Assembly: GCF_001190785.1 (NCBI RefSeq)
Contig: NZ_LGSS01000019.1
Coordinates: 1 to 59,919, forward strand
From: Gottschalkia purinilytica
Lineage (GTDB): Bacteria; Bacillota; Clostridia; Tissierellales; Gottschalkiaceae
Direction of reading: 5' to 3'
DNA: 59,919 bases
Position 1 is the first letter of the stretch. The number at the start of each line of letters is the position of its first letter. The position numbers were made by a program, and so were the translations under genes. The notes under the pieces were generated by a model, which made no database searches, had not been told where the DNA came from, and was given only the letters and a program-made list of their open reading frames with translations. Positions 46,806 through 58,201 of this stretch are shown one piece after another.

Positions 46806-48401
46806 ATGAAACTTAAAAAACTGCTAAGTATATTTCTGGTACTTGTACTAGCAACAAGCTTAGGAGCATGTGGAAAAAGTAAAAATAAAAAAGAAGAGAA
46901 GGTTAATGTTTCACAAGAAACAAAGTCAAAAGATGGAGGAACAATGGTTATTGGTTTAGATGCCGATCCTATAACTTTAAATCCACTATATGCAACAGAT
47001 AGAGTATCATTTACAATAAACAGAGCTTTATATGATCCATTGATTATAATAGACAAAGAAGGAACAAGAAATTACTTAGCAGAAGATATAAAATTGTCTC
47101 AAGATGGAATGACTTATACTATAAAGCTAAAGAAAAATTTAAAGTGGCATGATGGACAAGCACTTACAGCAGATGACCTAATATTTACACTAGATACTAT
47201 ATTAAATGAAAATCACAAGAGTAAATTAAGAGATAAGCTTATAATTAATGAGAAACCAGTAGAATACTCTAAAATAGATGAAACTACAATTCAAATAAAA
47301 CTTCCAGAAATCTCAATTCCTTTTATGAATTCTATAGCACAAATATATCCTATACCTAAACATATATTTGAAGGTGAAACAGATATATCTATAAGTAAAA
47401 AAAATGAAACACCTGTAGGTTCAGGTCCTTTTAAATTTAAAGAGTGGAAAAAAGGTGAATCTGTTTTACTAGATAACTTTAAAGATTACTATAATGGTAA
47501 GCCACACTTAGATTCTGTAGCATTTAGAATAATACCAGATCCTAATACTGCAAAGGTTGCTTTAGAAAATGGAGAAGTATCAGTACAATACATTGCAACT
47601 AAAGAATATGAAAAATATAAAAAAGAAGATAAATTTAATGTCGAGGCTATTAATGAAGGAATGATAGACTATATGATATTCAAGTTTAATAGTGAACCTT
47701 TAAATAATAAGGATGTAAGATATGCAATATCTCATGCATTAAATCAAGAAGAAATTGTAAAAGGTTCATATGATTCAATAGAATATGCAGATAAGGCAAA
47801 CTCTATATTGGCTTCAAACACTTTGTACTATTCAGATAAGGTTAAGCCTGTAGAATACAATTTAGATAAAGCAAAAGAATTAATAAAAAAAGCTGGATAT
47901 GAAAAAGGACTAAAACTAAAACTTGCCTATATTAATTCATCTAAAAAACAAGAAAATTCAGCTTTAATAATTCAACAAAAATTAAAAGATATAGGAATAG
48001 AGTTAGAAGTTATTCCTATGGAGAAAAATTCATATATTGAAAAAATATTAGATAAAAATAATAAAGACTTTGACATATGCTTTAATGGATATGTAATGGG
48101 AATAGAGCCAGATTCATATAAGTCTGTATATAAAACAGGGCAACAATTTAACATTTCACAGTATAGTGATAAAGATATAGATAAAAAATGGGATGAAGCT
48201 TCAGTGGAGGTAGATAAAGAAAAAAGAGAGAAGTTATATCATGATATACAAACCAAAGTTATAGAAGATGCACCTATATATCCTATAGCTTATCCAAAGC
48301 TTTTTGTAGCTTTAGATAAAAAAATAAAAGGATTAGAAGAGGCGAAAATAGTACCAATATATATATTTGAAGATTTTTCAAAACTATATATCTCAAAATA
48401 A
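46806..48401 (+). CDS. Peptide/nickel-type ABC transporter substrate-binding lipoprotein
   Basis: This family-5 solute-binding protein (531 aa) has a lipoprotein signal (SLGAC, lipidated Cys22). The family start GLDADPITLNPLYATD is near residue 50, and the WHDGQALTADDLIFTLDTIL block is near 117. Ligands of this family include oligopeptides, nickel and others, and the exact ligand cannot be told. Two permease genes follow after a hairpin. Confidence 0.9.
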   Translation: MKLKKLLSIFLVLVLATSLGACGKSKNKKEEKVNVSQETKSKDGGTMVIGLDADPITLNPLYATDRVSFTINRALYDPLIIIDKEGTRNYLAEDIKLSQDGMTYTIKLKKNLKWHDGQALTADDLIFTLDTILNENHKSKLRDKLIINEKPVEYSKIDETTIQIKLPEISIPFMNSIAQIYPIPKHIFEGETDISISKKNETPVGSGPFKFKEWKKGESVLLDNFKDYYNGKPHLDSVAFRIIPDPNTAKVALENGEVSVQYIATKEYEKYKKEDKFNVEAINEGMIDYMIFKFNSEPLNNKDVRYAISHALNQEEIVKGSYDSIEYADKANSILASNTLYYSDKVKPVEYNLDKAKELIKKAGYEKGLKLKLAYINSSKKQENSALIIQQKLKDIGIELEVIPMEKNSYIEKILDKNNKDFDICFNGYVMGIEPDSYKSVYKTGQQFNISQYSDKDIDKKWDEASVEVDKEKREKLYHDIQTKVIEDAPIYPIAYPKLFVALDKKIKGLEEAKIVPIYIFEDFSKLYISK

Positions 48402-48441
48402 GTGAATTATAAATATTAATAAAATTCAAAATTACTATCTT

Positions 48442-48494
48442 AAGAAAAGATTGATAGATTCAGATATGATTCTTCTATTAGTCTTTTCTTTTTA
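48442..48494 (+). terminator. Hairpin between binding-protein and permease genes
   Basis: AAGAAAAGATTGATAG and CTATTAGTCTTTTCTT pair throughout (two G-U pairs), with U residues behind. It probably lowers permease expression relative to the binding protein. Confidence 0.7.
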
Positions 48495-48567
48495 TATGGA
48501 GCTTTTATAAACAATACTTAATTAATAAGTTATTTAATTTTTAAAACTATACTTTAGGAGTGGACAC

Positions 48568-49512
48568 ATGAAAAAGACCATAGTCAAAAGAGTTTTACAA
48601 TCTATACCTATATTAATAGCTATATCAATAATTTCATTCTTTTTAATTCAACTTTCACCTGGAGATCCTATAAATTCTTTTATAACTCCAGAAATGAGTG
48701 AAAGACAGGTAATGACAATAAGAAAAGATTTAGGACTAGATAAACCCATAACGGTTCAATACTTTTACTGGGTTAAGAATTTGTTAAAAGGTAATTTAGG
48801 ATATTCATATGTAAATAATCAATCAGTACTAGATCAAATACTAGAGAGATTACCTGCTACAATAGGTCTTATGGGGACTTCTTTAGTAATTGCCATAGTA
48901 GTATCTATACCACTTGGAATAATTTCAGCTATTCATAAGAATAAGTTTATAGACAAGCTTATAAGTAATATATCGTATATAGGAATATCCATACCTAGTT
49001 TTTGGTTTGGAATTATATTGATATATATTTTTTCTTCTAAGTTAAAAATGTTACCTAGTATGGGGATGAGAACTATAGGAGTAGATTCTATTACGGACTT
49101 AATAAGACACGGTATAATGCCTACGTTAGTTCTAAGCTTTATGGATATAGCTGTATTTACAAGATACATACGATCTAGTGTAATAGAACAACTAAAAGAA
49201 GGATATGTTGTTACTGGGTATTCAAAAGGATTAAGTAGAAAATATGTACTATATTTTCACATATTAAAAAATTCCCTATTACCTATTATTACAATATTAG
49301 GAATGTCATTACCTAGATTGGTAACAGGAGCTATTATAACAGAAACTATATTCGGTTGGCCAGGAATAGGAAGACTTGGTGTTTCTGCAGTATTTAGCTT
49401 TGATTATCCAGTTATAATGGCCACAACTATGATATCCTCTATATTATTATTAACAGGGAATCTAATTGCAGATATAGCCTATTATTTTGTAGATCCTAGA
49501 ATAAGGTATTGA
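48568..49512 (+). CDS. Peptide-type ABC transporter permease, DppB/OppB family
   Basis: This 314-aa permease with about six spans begins VKRVLQSIPILIAISIISF and has LSPGDPINSF and the coupling region GYSKGLSRKYVLYFHILKNSLLP. It is followed after 9 nt by its partner permease. Confidence 0.92.
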   Translation: MKKTIVKRVLQSIPILIAISIISFFLIQLSPGDPINSFITPEMSERQVMTIRKDLGLDKPITVQYFYWVKNLLKGNLGYSYVNNQSVLDQILERLPATIGLMGTSLVIAIVVSIPLGIISAIHKNKFIDKLISNISYIGISIPSFWFGIILIYIFSSKLKMLPSMGMRTIGVDSITDLIRHGIMPTLVLSFMDIAVFTRYIRSSVIEQLKEGYVVTGYSKGLSRKYVLYFHILKNSLLPIITILGMSLPRLVTGAIITETIFGWPGIGRLGVSAVFSFDYPVIMATTMISSILLLTGNLIADIAYYFVDPRIRY

Positions 49513-49521
49513 GGTGATAAT

Positions 49522-50364
49522 ATGGATAGAAGAATATTAGAAAGTATAAAATATCAAATAAATAATAGCTTATTAGCTAAAGTATATATAGGGATAATAA
49601 TAACTTTTGTAGTATTTTCCCTATTAGCTCCTTTATCTCCATATGATCCAGAAAAGATAGATATACTTAACAAACTATCAAAGCCTAGTATTAAACATAT
49701 ATTTGGAACAGATGACTTAGGTAGAGATTACTTTACTCGGGCCTTATATGGAGGAAGAGTATCTCTTTCAGTTGGAATTATGTCAATGAGTATATCTGTA
49801 ACTATAGGAATTTTAATTGGAACAATAAGTGGATTTTTTGGAGGAATAGTAGATAACATACTCATGAGACTTGTAGATATACTTATGTCTATACCAAGAT
49901 TTTTTATTATACTTATATTAAATGCATATTTAAAGCCAGGGATATTAACTATAGTAATAATAATAGGAGCATTTGGATGGATGGAAATAGCTAGAATAGT
50001 AAGAGCCGAGACTCTTAGCATAAAGGAGAGAGAATATATAATATGCTCTAAATTATTAGGAGCTGACTTTAAGTGGATTTTGTTTAAACACATCATTCCT
50101 AATATAATGTCTACAGTTATAGTAGCTTCTACTATAAATATAGCAAATTCAATACTTACAGAATCTTCATTAAGTTTCTTAGGACTAGGAATACAACAAC
50201 CTTATTCGTCTTGGGGGAGTATGCTTAAAAATGCTCAACAGTTTATAAGTGATGCTCCATATTTATCTATATTTCCAGGTATATTAATACTATTAACAGT
50301 TTTAAGTTTGAATGTTTTAGGAGATATTTTAAAAATATCTCTTAATCCAAAAGAAAATATATAA
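49522..50364 (+). CDS. Peptide-type ABC transporter permease, DppC/OppC family
   Basis: This 280-aa permease has the OppC N-terminal block (LSPYDPEKIDIL, then HIFGTDDLGRDYFTRALYGG). Its EAA-type loop is REYIICSKLLGADFKWILF near residue 170, and it ends near SLSFLGLGIQQPYSSWG. No ATP-binding subunit gene (DppD/F) follows; the next gene is a chemoreceptor. The ATPases must come from elsewhere. Confidence 0.92.
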   Translation: MDRRILESIKYQINNSLLAKVYIGIIITFVVFSLLAPLSPYDPEKIDILNKLSKPSIKHIFGTDDLGRDYFTRALYGGRVSLSVGIMSMSISVTIGILIGTISGFFGGIVDNILMRLVDILMSIPRFFIILILNAYLKPGILTIVIIIGAFGWMEIARIVRAETLSIKEREYIICSKLLGADFKWILFKHIIPNIMSTVIVASTINIANSILTESSLSFLGLGIQQPYSSWGSMLKNAQQFISDAPYLSIFPGILILLTVLSLNVLGDILKISLNPKENI

Positions 50365-50538
50365 AAATAAGACATCATATATAAAAATACGTTAAATAAT
50401 CACAAAATATGTGAATTAATTTAATTTTAAGTAAAAATATATAAAAAAAAAGAAAAAAATTAACCAAAAGTCCCAAAAAAATGTTATAATCATTAATATT
50501 CAAGCCTTATTTTTGAAAACAAGGGGGACTATACTAGA

Positions 50539-52608
50539 ATGCTTAAAAAACTTAATATGGGAAAAAAGTTAGTTGCTATGTTTATACTGGTTGGGCTAAT
50601 ACCAATACTTATAATAGGGTATTTTGTGTCTACTAGAGTAAATGAAAATGTAGAAAAAGATGTATTAAAAAATAGTACAGCTTTTTCACAAATAATCGAG
50701 GAAGAATTGGATACATTTTTTATAGATTTTGAAAATGATACAAAAGTAGTAGGAGAAAATAAATATGTATTAGATGCACTTTTATTTTTAGAAAAAAACA
50801 GTATTGAATCGGAAGAATGGAAAAAACATTATAAAATATTGGAGAACTACTTGCCAGAAACACAGAAAAAATTAGAATATGATCAATTCTTTATTACAGA
50901 TATGAACGGTACAGTTGCTTACTCAACAAATAGCAAGGATGTAATAGAAAACTTAAATATTAAAGAGAGATGGTATATAGCAGAGGCTTTAGAGGGAAAA
51001 GAATCTTTAGTGGACCTAGAGAAAATAATAGGTGGTCTTAATGCAATGTTTTATACTATACCTATATATTCTCCTGACAATCCAGATAAAGTAATAGGGA
51101 CATTTTCTACAATGGTAAACGGAAAAACACTTACAAGTACTGTACTAAATTACGTAAATAAGATGGGAAAAACAGCAGAAGCTTATTTGATAAATTCAGA
51201 AGGTGTATTACTAACTAAACCAAGAATGGGAAAATTCACAGAAGAATCTATATTAAAAGATAAAATAAATACAAAAGGAACTAAATTATTAAAAGAAAAT
51301 ATAGCTAAAAATAAAATGGAAGATCATATAAGTGAATATAAGGATTATGCAGGAGTAGATGTACTAGGATTTTGTGAACCTATGAAATTAGGAAATCAAA
51401 CTGTAGGTCTTGTTATAGAACAAAATTCAGAAGAAGTTTTCAGCTCATTAGATAAAATTATAAAAGTAATAATAGTAACAGTTAGTATAGTCATTATATT
51501 TGGAGTAGCTTTAACTATTTATATGTCAAGACAAATAACAAAGCCATTAAGAAAGGCAGTTGGATTTGTAGAAGACTTTGGAGAAGGACGCTTTGACAGA
51601 AAGTTAGATATAGGTAGTGAAGATGAAATTGGGATGCTAGAAAAAGCTATTAACAAGTCTATAGAAAATATAAATAAACTGATTAAAAGTGTAATATCTA
51701 ATTCACAAGAGTTAGGAGCTATAAGTCAACAACTATCAGCTACTACTGAAGAAGTTTTTGCACAAACAGAATCTATTAACTATAATATACAGGAAATAGC
51801 TACAAGCATGGTTGAAAATAATACTTCGACTAATATAGCATCTACAGAAGGCGAAGATATTACTGAGAAAATAGGAGAGCTTGCTAAGAAAGTAGAAGAT
51901 GGGAATATATTAGCAAAAGAAATAGAAGATAGAGCATATAACTTAAGAAAAAATGCTGAGGACTCTATGAATCTTGGAAAAGAAATGTATAAAGAAAATC
52001 AAACAAGTATATTAAAAGCCATAGAAGAAGCAAAAGTTGTAGAAGAAATATCGGATATGGCAGAAATCATATCTAATATAGCTGAACAAACTAACCTACT
52101 AGCACTAAATGCAGCAATTGAGGCAGCAAGAGCAGGAGAACATGGGAAAGGATTTAGCGTAGTTGCAGAAGAAGTAAGAGTATTAGCTCAGCAATCAGAA
52201 AATACTGTAGCGAAGATTAAAAATACAGTTGACTTAGTACAAGGTGCTTTTAATAACATGACGGATAATGCAAATAATATATTAAACTTTTTTGATAACA
52301 CTGTTATAAAAGACTATGAATCACTAGTTAATACAGGAAGTCAATATTTAAAAGATGCAGAAATGATTGGGGAACTTATAACAAGTTTTAATATAACAAG
52401 TAAACAGATACATAGTTCTATAGAGAAAGTAAAGTCCTCTCTAGATACTGTAGCAGTATCAGTTGAAAGTACTACATCAAAATCAAGTGATATGGTTATC
52501 GTAATAGAGGAAATATCAAATGCAGTAAAAGAAATAGCTAAAGCTTCTGAAACACAAGCAAATATGGCAGAAGAATTAAATGAAATAGTTGGGGTATTCA
52601 AGGTTTAA
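50539..52608 (+). CDS. Methyl-accepting chemotaxis protein with dCache-type sensor (copy 1)
   Basis: This is a 689-aa chemoreceptor: TM1 ([19 protein letters not shown], near residue 10), a large extracellular Cache sensor (about 35-300), TM2 (near 310-330), a HAMP domain ([17 protein letters not shown]), then a long coiled-coil signalling domain with the hairpin tip [20 protein letters not shown]. The ligand is unknown. The ribosome site is AGGGGG. A close paralogue follows at once. Confidence 0.94.
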   Translation: MLKKLNMGKKLVAMFILVGLIPILIIGYFVSTRVNENVEKDVLKNSTAFSQIIEEELDTFFIDFENDTKVVGENKYVLDALLFLEKNSIESEEWKKHYKILENYLPETQKKLEYDQFFITDMNGTVAYSTNSKDVIENLNIKERWYIAEALEGKESLVDLEKIIGGLNAMFYTIPIYSPDNPDKVIGTFSTMVNGKTLTSTVLNYVNKMGKTAEAYLINSEGVLLTKPRMGKFTEESILKDKINTKGTKLLKENIAKNKMEDHISEYKDYAGVDVLGFCEPMKLGNQTVGLVIEQNSEEVFSSLDKIIKVIIVTVSIVIIFGVALTIYMSRQITKPLRKAVGFVEDFGEGRFDRKLDIGSEDEIGMLEKAINKSIENINKLIKSVISNSQELGAISQQLSATTEEVFAQTESINYNIQEIATSMVENNTSTNIASTEGEDITEKIGELAKKVEDGNILAKEIEDRAYNLRKNAEDSMNLGKEMYKENQTSILKAIEEAKVVEEISDMAEIISNIAEQTNLLALNAAIEAARAGEHGKGFSVVAEEVRVLAQQSENTVAKIKNTVDLVQGAFNNMTDNANNILNFFDNTVIKDYESLVNTGSQYLKDAEMIGELITSFNITSKQIHSSIEKVKSSLDTVAVSVESTTSKSSDMVIVIEEISNAVKEIAKASETQANMAEELNEIVGVFKV

Positions 52609-52735
52609 AAATTATTTGATTTTGATAATGTCTATAAAAGTTAAGAATGACACTAACGATTTTTCATAAATTTAAAAGTTTTAATAGTATAGTTATTTAT
52701 AAGATGATAATTATATTGTTTTGAGATAAAAAGTG

Positions 52736-52773
52736 GGCTATCTTTAAGGGAGTTTTAGACCTTTAAGATAGCC
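52736..52773 (+). terminator. Hairpin after chemoreceptor copy 1
   Basis: GGCTATCTTTAAGG pairs with CCTTTAAGATAGCC (one mismatch); the U-run behind is weak. Confidence 0.6.
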
Positions 52774-52875
52774 TTTACTATACTTATTTACATAGGCTTA
52801 TCTTATTTTAGCAGATGACATATTTGAGATAATTACACTATAATATGATAAATACGACAAAAATATGACAAAAAT

Positions 52876-52884
52876 GGTATAATT
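52876..52884 (+). promoter_or_regulatory. Extended -10 element before chemoreceptor copy 2
   Basis: TGGTATAAT fits an extended -10. A similar TATAAT (50485-50490) precedes copy 1. No flagellar-sigma (sigma-28) promoter is seen at either gene. Confidence 0.4.
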
Positions 52885-52930
52885 ATTAGTGTTTAAGCCT
52901 TATAAAAAAAACAAGGAGGGACTATTTACA

Positions 52931-55000
52931 ATGCTTAAGAGACTTAGTATGGGTAAAAAGTTAGTAGCTATGTTTATTTTAGTGGGACTAATACCAATAC
53001 TTGTAATGGGATATTTTGTTTCTGATAAGGTAAGTGAGAATATAAGAAATGATCAATTAGAAAGTAGTATAGCTTTTTCAGAAATAATAGAAGAAGAGCT
53101 AAATGAATTTTTTACATATTTAAAAGATGATACAAAGGTAGTAGGAGATAATAAGTACATAGTAGATGCACTATTGTTTCTACAAAATAATAGTATCGAA
53201 TCAGAAGAGTGGAAAAAATATTATGCAAATTTAGAAGAATATTTACCTCAAATGCAAAAAGACTTGGAATATGATCAGTTTTCTATTACAGATATGAATG
53301 GAGTAGTTGTTTATTCAACAACTAACAAAGATGTAATAGAAAAGGTAGACATTAAGGACAGACCTTACATATCTCAAGCTTTAGAAGGAAAAGAAAAGTT
53401 AGAAGATCTATATCAATTACGTGAAGGGCTTAATGCCATGTTTTATACCATACCTATATATTCCACTGAAAGTCCAAATAAAGTAATAGGCACATTTTCT
53501 ACAATGGTAGAAGGTAAAAATCTTACAAGTTCAATGATGCACTATGTAGAAAAAATAGGAAAAACAGCAGATGCATATTTAATTAATTCACAAGGATTAT
53601 TATTAACAAAACCAAAGAGAGGAAAACTTACTGAAGACTCTGTACTAAAAGATAAAGTAAATACTGAAGGATCTAGACTATTAGTAGAACACATATCTAA
53701 AAATAAAGCAGAACATCATATAAGTGAATACGAGAATCATGAAGGAATAGATGTACTAGGATTCTGTAAACCTATAAAATTAGGTAATCAGAAAGTAGGA
53801 CTCATTATAGAGCAACATTCAGAAGAAGCTTTTAGTTCACTAAATAAAATTACAAAAGCAATAATAGTAATACTCATTATTATAACTATAATGGGAATAA
53901 TTTTAACTATTTATATGTCCAGGGAAATAACAATACCATTAAAAAAAGTAGTTAAATTTGTAGAAGATTTTGGAGAAGGACACTTTGATAAAAAATTAAA
54001 TATAGGTAGTAAAGATGAAATTGGAATGTTGGAAAAAGCTATTAACAAGGCTGTAGAAAATATAAATGAACTGATAAAAAAAGTAATATATAATTCTCAA
54101 GAGTTAGGGGCCATGAGCCAACAACTATCAGCTACTACTGAAGAAGTTTTTGCACAGTCAGAATCAATTAGTTTTAACATACAAGAAATAGCTTCAGTTA
54201 TGATTGAAAACAATACTTCAACTAGTATAGCTGCTAATGAAGGTCAAGATATTACAGAAAAGGTAGGAGAACTTACTAAAAAGGTAGAGGACGGAAATGC
54301 ATTAGCAAAGGAAATAGAAGATAGAGCATATAACTTAAGAAAAAATGCTGAGGACTCTATGAATCTTGGGAAAGAAATGTATAAAGAAAATCAAACACAA
54401 ATACTAAAAGCCATAAAAGAAGCAAAAGTTGTAGAAGAGATATCGAATATGGCAGAAATCATATCTAGTATAGCTGAACAAACTAATTTACTAGCACTAA
54501 ATGCAGCAATTGAGGCAGCAAGGGCAGGAGAACATGGAAAAGGATTTAGTGTAGTTGCGGAAGAAGTAAGAACATTAGCTCAGCAATCAGAAAACACAGT
54601 AGCAGAGATTAAAAATACAGTTAGCTTAGTACAAAGTGCTTTTAATAACATGACAGATAATGCAAATAATATATTAAACTTTTTTGATAACACTGTTATA
54701 AAAGACTATGAATCACTAGTTAATACAGGGAGTCAATATTTAAAAGATGCAGAAATGATAAGAGAGCTTATAAAAAGTTTTAATATAACAAGTGAACAAA
54801 TATATAATTCAATAGAAAAAGTGAAATCTTCATTAGATATTGTAGCGGCATCAGTTGAGAATACTACATCAAAATCAAATGATATGGTTATCGTAATAGA
54901 AGAAATAGCAAATGCCATAAAAGAAATAGCTAATGTTTCTGAAACACAAGCAAACATGGGGGAAGATTTAAATGAAATAGTTAGAGTTTTTAAAGTCTAA
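52931..55000 (+). CDS. Methyl-accepting chemotaxis protein with dCache-type sensor (copy 2)
   Basis: This is the paralogue of the preceding receptor, also 689 aa when started at the ATG at 52931. That start has AAGGAGGG 10-11 nt upstream and matches copy 1 ([15 protein letters not shown]); the frame is open to 52889. The architecture is the same: TM1, Cache, TM2, HAMP, signalling hairpin. The sensor halves differ more than the signalling halves, which share near-identical DNA tracts, for example around 54660-54750. This suggests similar signalling with different ligand ranges. Confidence 0.94.
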   Translation: MLKRLSMGKKLVAMFILVGLIPILVMGYFVSDKVSENIRNDQLESSIAFSEIIEEELNEFFTYLKDDTKVVGDNKYIVDALLFLQNNSIESEEWKKYYANLEEYLPQMQKDLEYDQFSITDMNGVVVYSTTNKDVIEKVDIKDRPYISQALEGKEKLEDLYQLREGLNAMFYTIPIYSTESPNKVIGTFSTMVEGKNLTSSMMHYVEKIGKTADAYLINSQGLLLTKPKRGKLTEDSVLKDKVNTEGSRLLVEHISKNKAEHHISEYENHEGIDVLGFCKPIKLGNQKVGLIIEQHSEEAFSSLNKITKAIIVILIIITIMGIILTIYMSREITIPLKKVVKFVEDFGEGHFDKKLNIGSKDEIGMLEKAINKAVENINELIKKVIYNSQELGAMSQQLSATTEEVFAQSESISFNIQEIASVMIENNTSTSIAANEGQDITEKVGELTKKVEDGNALAKEIEDRAYNLRKNAEDSMNLGKEMYKENQTQILKAIKEAKVVEEISNMAEIISSIAEQTNLLALNAAIEAARAGEHGKGFSVVAEEVRTLAQQSENTVAEIKNTVSLVQSAFNNMTDNANNILNFFDNTVIKDYESLVNTGSQYLKDAEMIRELIKSFNITSEQIYNSIEKVKSSLDIVAASVENTTSKSNDMVIVIEEIANAIKEIANVSETQANMGEDLNEIVRVFKV

Positions 55001-55092
55001 AAATGTCCTTATAAGTATTATACATACTAATTTAGAAGGAGGTTACTTGGTTAGTAAGTGACTTTTATGTCAATAATCCTAGTATATATGTA

Positions 55093-55123
55093 TATTGACA
55101 ACAGTTCTATACTGTTGTCAATA
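55093..55123 (+). terminator. Perfect hairpin between chemoreceptor copy 2 and gyrA
   Basis: TATTGACAACAG and CTGTTGTCAATA form a 12-bp perfect stem with a 7-nt loop, followed by AATTTGATTTTT. The most likely role is terminator for the chemoreceptor gene; a regulatory role in the gyrA leader is possible. Confidence 0.6.
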
Positions 55124-55219
55124 ATTTGATTTTTATAAAAATAAAGATTATAATTTAAATGGGTAGTTATGTATTTCGGTTTACTTTATACTTAGGATTT
55201 TACCTTAAGGAGGATTTTA

Positions 55220-57652
55220 ATGAGTGACGAGAAACAAAGGATAGTCAATATAGATATAGAAGATGAAATGAAAAAGTCCTACTTAGACTATGCTATGAGT
55301 GTAATAGTTAGTAGGGCATTACCTGATGTTAGAGACGGACTTAAACCAGTTCATAGAAGAATACTATATGCTATGAATGAGTTAAACTTTACTCATGATA
55401 AGCCTTATAGAAAATCAGCACGTATCGTTGGAGATGTACTAGGTAAGTATCATCCACATGGTGATTCACCAGTTTATGGTGCTATGGTAAGATTAGCACA
55501 AGACTTTTCAACTAGATATTTACTTGTAGATGGACATGGTAACTTTGGATCTATAGATGGAGACGGTGCTGCTGCAATGCGTTATACAGAAGCTAGAATG
55601 TCAAAAATATCTATGGAAATGTTAAGAGATATAAACAAAGAAACAGTAGACTTCGGACTTAACTTTGATGAGACATTAAAAGAACCAAAAGTATTGCCAA
55701 GTAGATTTCCAAACTTACTAGTAAATGGATCTTCAGGTATAGCAGTAGGTATGGCAACTTCTATTCCACCACATAACCTAACAGAGGTTATAAATGGTAT
55801 AGTTGCAATGATAGACAATCCAGAAATTACGGTAGACGAGCTTATAGGATATATTAAAGGTCCAGACTTCCCTACAGGCGCAACTATAATGGGACGAGAA
55901 GGATTAAAGTCAGCATATAGAACAGGTAGGGGAAAAGTAACTGTTAGAGCTAAAGCGGAAATAGAATATAATGACAAAGGAAAAGCATCTATAATAGTTA
56001 CTGAGATTCCTTATCAAGTTAATAAAGCTAGAGTTATAGAGAAGATAGCAGAGCTTGTAAGAGATAAAAAATTAGAAGGCATCTCAGACTTAAGAGACGA
56101 GTCAGATAGAGAGGGAATGAGAATTGTTGTTGAAATTAAAAGAGATGCTAATCCTAATATTGTTTTAAATAACTTGTATAAATATACTCAGTTTCAAGAT
56201 ACATTTAGTATAATAATGCTTGCATTAGTAAATGGACAGCCTAAGGTTTTAAATTTAAGACAAGTTTTAAGACACTATTTAGACCATCAAAAAGAAATCA
56301 TAGTAAGAAGAACTCAATTTGATTTAAATAAAGCTGAAGAAAGAGCTCATATTTTAGAAGGATTAAGAATTGCATTAGATCATATAGATGAAGTTATAAG
56401 TCTAATTAGAAACTCTAAAACAGTTATAGAAGCTAAAGAAGGTCTAATGAGTAAGTTTGGATTAACAGAAAAACAATCACAAGCTATTCTTGATATGAGA
56501 CTTCAAAGGTTAACTGGATTAGAAAGAGAAAAAATAGAGGAAGAATATCAAGACCTTATAAAAGAAATTAATAGATTAAAAGAAATATTAGCTAGTGACG
56601 AATTAATCTATAAAATAGTTAAAGATGAGCTAGTAGAAATAAGAGAAAAATTCGGAGATGAAAGAAGAACTGAAATAACGGCATCAGAGGAAGATTTTGA
56701 TATAGAAGATATGATACAAGAAGAAGATGTTGCAATAACTCTAACTCACTTTGGATATATAAAGAGACTTCCAGAAGATACTTATAAGACTCAAAGAAGA
56801 GGTGGAAGAGGAGTATCTGGAATGACAACAAGGGAAGAAGATTTTGTAGAACATTTATTTATAACTTCTACACATGATAATATACTATTCTTAACAAATC
56901 AGGGAAGGGTATATAGACTTAAAGCATATGAAATTCCAGAGGCTAAGAGACAAGCAAAAGGTACAGCAATTGTGAATCTTCTACAATTGAATCCAACTGA
57001 AAAAGTTACAGCAGTTATTCCTATAAAAGAATTTAGTCCTGATGATTATTTAACTTTAGTTACTGAAAAGGGGATTATTAAGAAAACTAAGTTAGATAAG
57101 TTCGGAAATATAAGAAAAAATGGACTTATTGGTATAAGCTTAAAGGAAGATGATGAGCTTATAAGTGCTAAAAGAACTAATGGTGAAAATGATATTATTT
57201 TAGTAACTTCCTATGGTATGTCTATTAGATTCAATGAAAAAGATGTAAGAGATATGGGAAGAACAGCTGGAGGGGTTAAGGCTATAACATTAAAGCCAGG
57301 AGATAAGATAGTAGGAATGGACTTAATAGAAGAAGGAAAAGACCTACTAGTAATAAGTGAACGTGGATATGGTAAAAGAACTAAAATTTCTAGCTACAGA
57401 ATTCAGACTAGAGGTGGAAAGGGCCTTAAGACTTATAATATAAAAGAAGATATAACAGGAAAACTAATAAGTGCCAAGATAGTAGATAAAGAAGATGAAG
57501 TTATGCTTATTAGTCTCTCTGGAACTATAATAAGATTAAAAGTATCTGATATCTCTAGAATGGGTAGAACTACACAAGGTGTTAGACTTATGAAAACAGA
57601 TAAAGATGACAGAGTTGTTTCGGTGGCAAAGGTTATTGCAGAAGAAGAATAA
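55220..57652 (+). CDS. gyrA: DNA gyrase subunit A
   Basis: This is the 810-aa DNA-cleaving subunit. The catalytic Tyr is in [12 protein letters not shown] near residue 120. The C-terminal beta-pinwheel starts near residue 500 and carries the GyrA box ([11 protein letters not shown]). The quinolone-contact helix reads [17 protein letters not shown]: the serine is present, but the acidic residue four positions later (Asp87 in E. coli) is Gly. The ribosome site AAGGAGG is well placed. Confidence 0.98.
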   Translation: MSDEKQRIVNIDIEDEMKKSYLDYAMSVIVSRALPDVRDGLKPVHRRILYAMNELNFTHDKPYRKSARIVGDVLGKYHPHGDSPVYGAMVRLAQDFSTRYLLVDGHGNFGSIDGDGAAAMRYTEARMSKISMEMLRDINKETVDFGLNFDETLKEPKVLPSRFPNLLVNGSSGIAVGMATSIPPHNLTEVINGIVAMIDNPEITVDELIGYIKGPDFPTGATIMGREGLKSAYRTGRGKVTVRAKAEIEYNDKGKASIIVTEIPYQVNKARVIEKIAELVRDKKLEGISDLRDESDREGMRIVVEIKRDANPNIVLNNLYKYTQFQDTFSIIMLALVNGQPKVLNLRQVLRHYLDHQKEIIVRRTQFDLNKAEERAHILEGLRIALDHIDEVISLIRNSKTVIEAKEGLMSKFGLTEKQSQAILDMRLQRLTGLEREKIEEEYQDLIKEINRLKEILASDELIYKIVKDELVEIREKFGDERRTEITASEEDFDIEDMIQEEDVAITLTHFGYIKRLPEDTYKTQRRGGRGVSGMTTREEDFVEHLFITSTHDNILFLTNQGRVYRLKAYEIPEAKRQAKGTAIVNLLQLNPTEKVTAVIPIKEFSPDDYLTLVTEKGIIKKTKLDKFGNIRKNGLIGISLKEDDELISAKRTNGENDIILVTSYGMSIRFNEKDVRDMGRTAGGVKAITLKPGDKIVGMDLIEEGKDLLVISERGYGKRTKISSYRIQTRGGKGLKTYNIKEDITGKLISAKIVDKEDEVMLISLSGTIIRLKVSDISRMGRTTQGVRLMKTDKDDRVVSVAKVIAEEE

Positions 57653-57663
57653 AATATTACTAT

Positions 57664-57694
57664 AAAAAGAGAGTTCATTTGAACTCTCTTTTTT
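57664..57694 (+). terminator. Intrinsic terminator after gyrA
   Basis: AAAAAGAGAGTTC pairs with GAACTCTCTTTTT, with a U-run. Confidence 0.92.
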
Positions 57695-57875
57695 ATGTTT
57701 TAAATAAATTTAAATGGGTATAAAATATAATTAATTGTGTATTATTAATCATATTTTATTAATTAATATAAATATCACTTAAAAGTTTACATAGCTTATA
57801 AAATAATATACTATTATATTATTAGTAGTTTTTGTTAGTATACTAGTTCACTATATGTATAAGGAGGAGAACTTT

Positions 57876-58193
57876 ATGTCTCTAGAAGTATCAAAAAAAT
57901 ATCAAGAAGAACAAAATGTATGGATAATAAAGCCAGTGGGAGAAGTTGATATATACACTTCAGAGGAATTTAAAACTTTGTTAGTACAAAGTATAGAGGA
58001 AAAAAAATCAGACTTAATAGTAGATGGAGAGAATCTAGATTATATAGACAGTACAGGACTAGGGGTGCTAATTAGTGCACTTAAAAAAGCAAAAGAATAT
58101 GAAAAAAGTATTAGCATAATAAATATAAAGCCAAGCATAAAGAAACTATTTGAGTTAACAAGCTTAAATAAAGTATTTACTATTAAGGAGTGA
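57876..58193 (+). CDS. rsbV: Anti-sigma-B factor antagonist RsbV
   Basis: This STAS-domain protein of 105 aa frees SigB by binding RsbW when dephosphorylated. The phospho-acceptor serine is in DYIDSTGLGVLI. Start: ATG at 57876, since AAGGAGGAG (57861-57869) lies between it and the earlier in-frame ATG at 57855. It is first in a three-gene operon near gyrA, as in C. difficile. Confidence 0.93.
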   Translation: MSLEVSKKYQEEQNVWIIKPVGEVDIYTSEEFKTLLVQSIEEKKSDLIVDGENLDYIDSTGLGVLISALKKAKEYEKSISIINIKPSIKKLFELTSLNKVFTIKE

Positions 58194-58201
58194 GAATAGA
58201 A

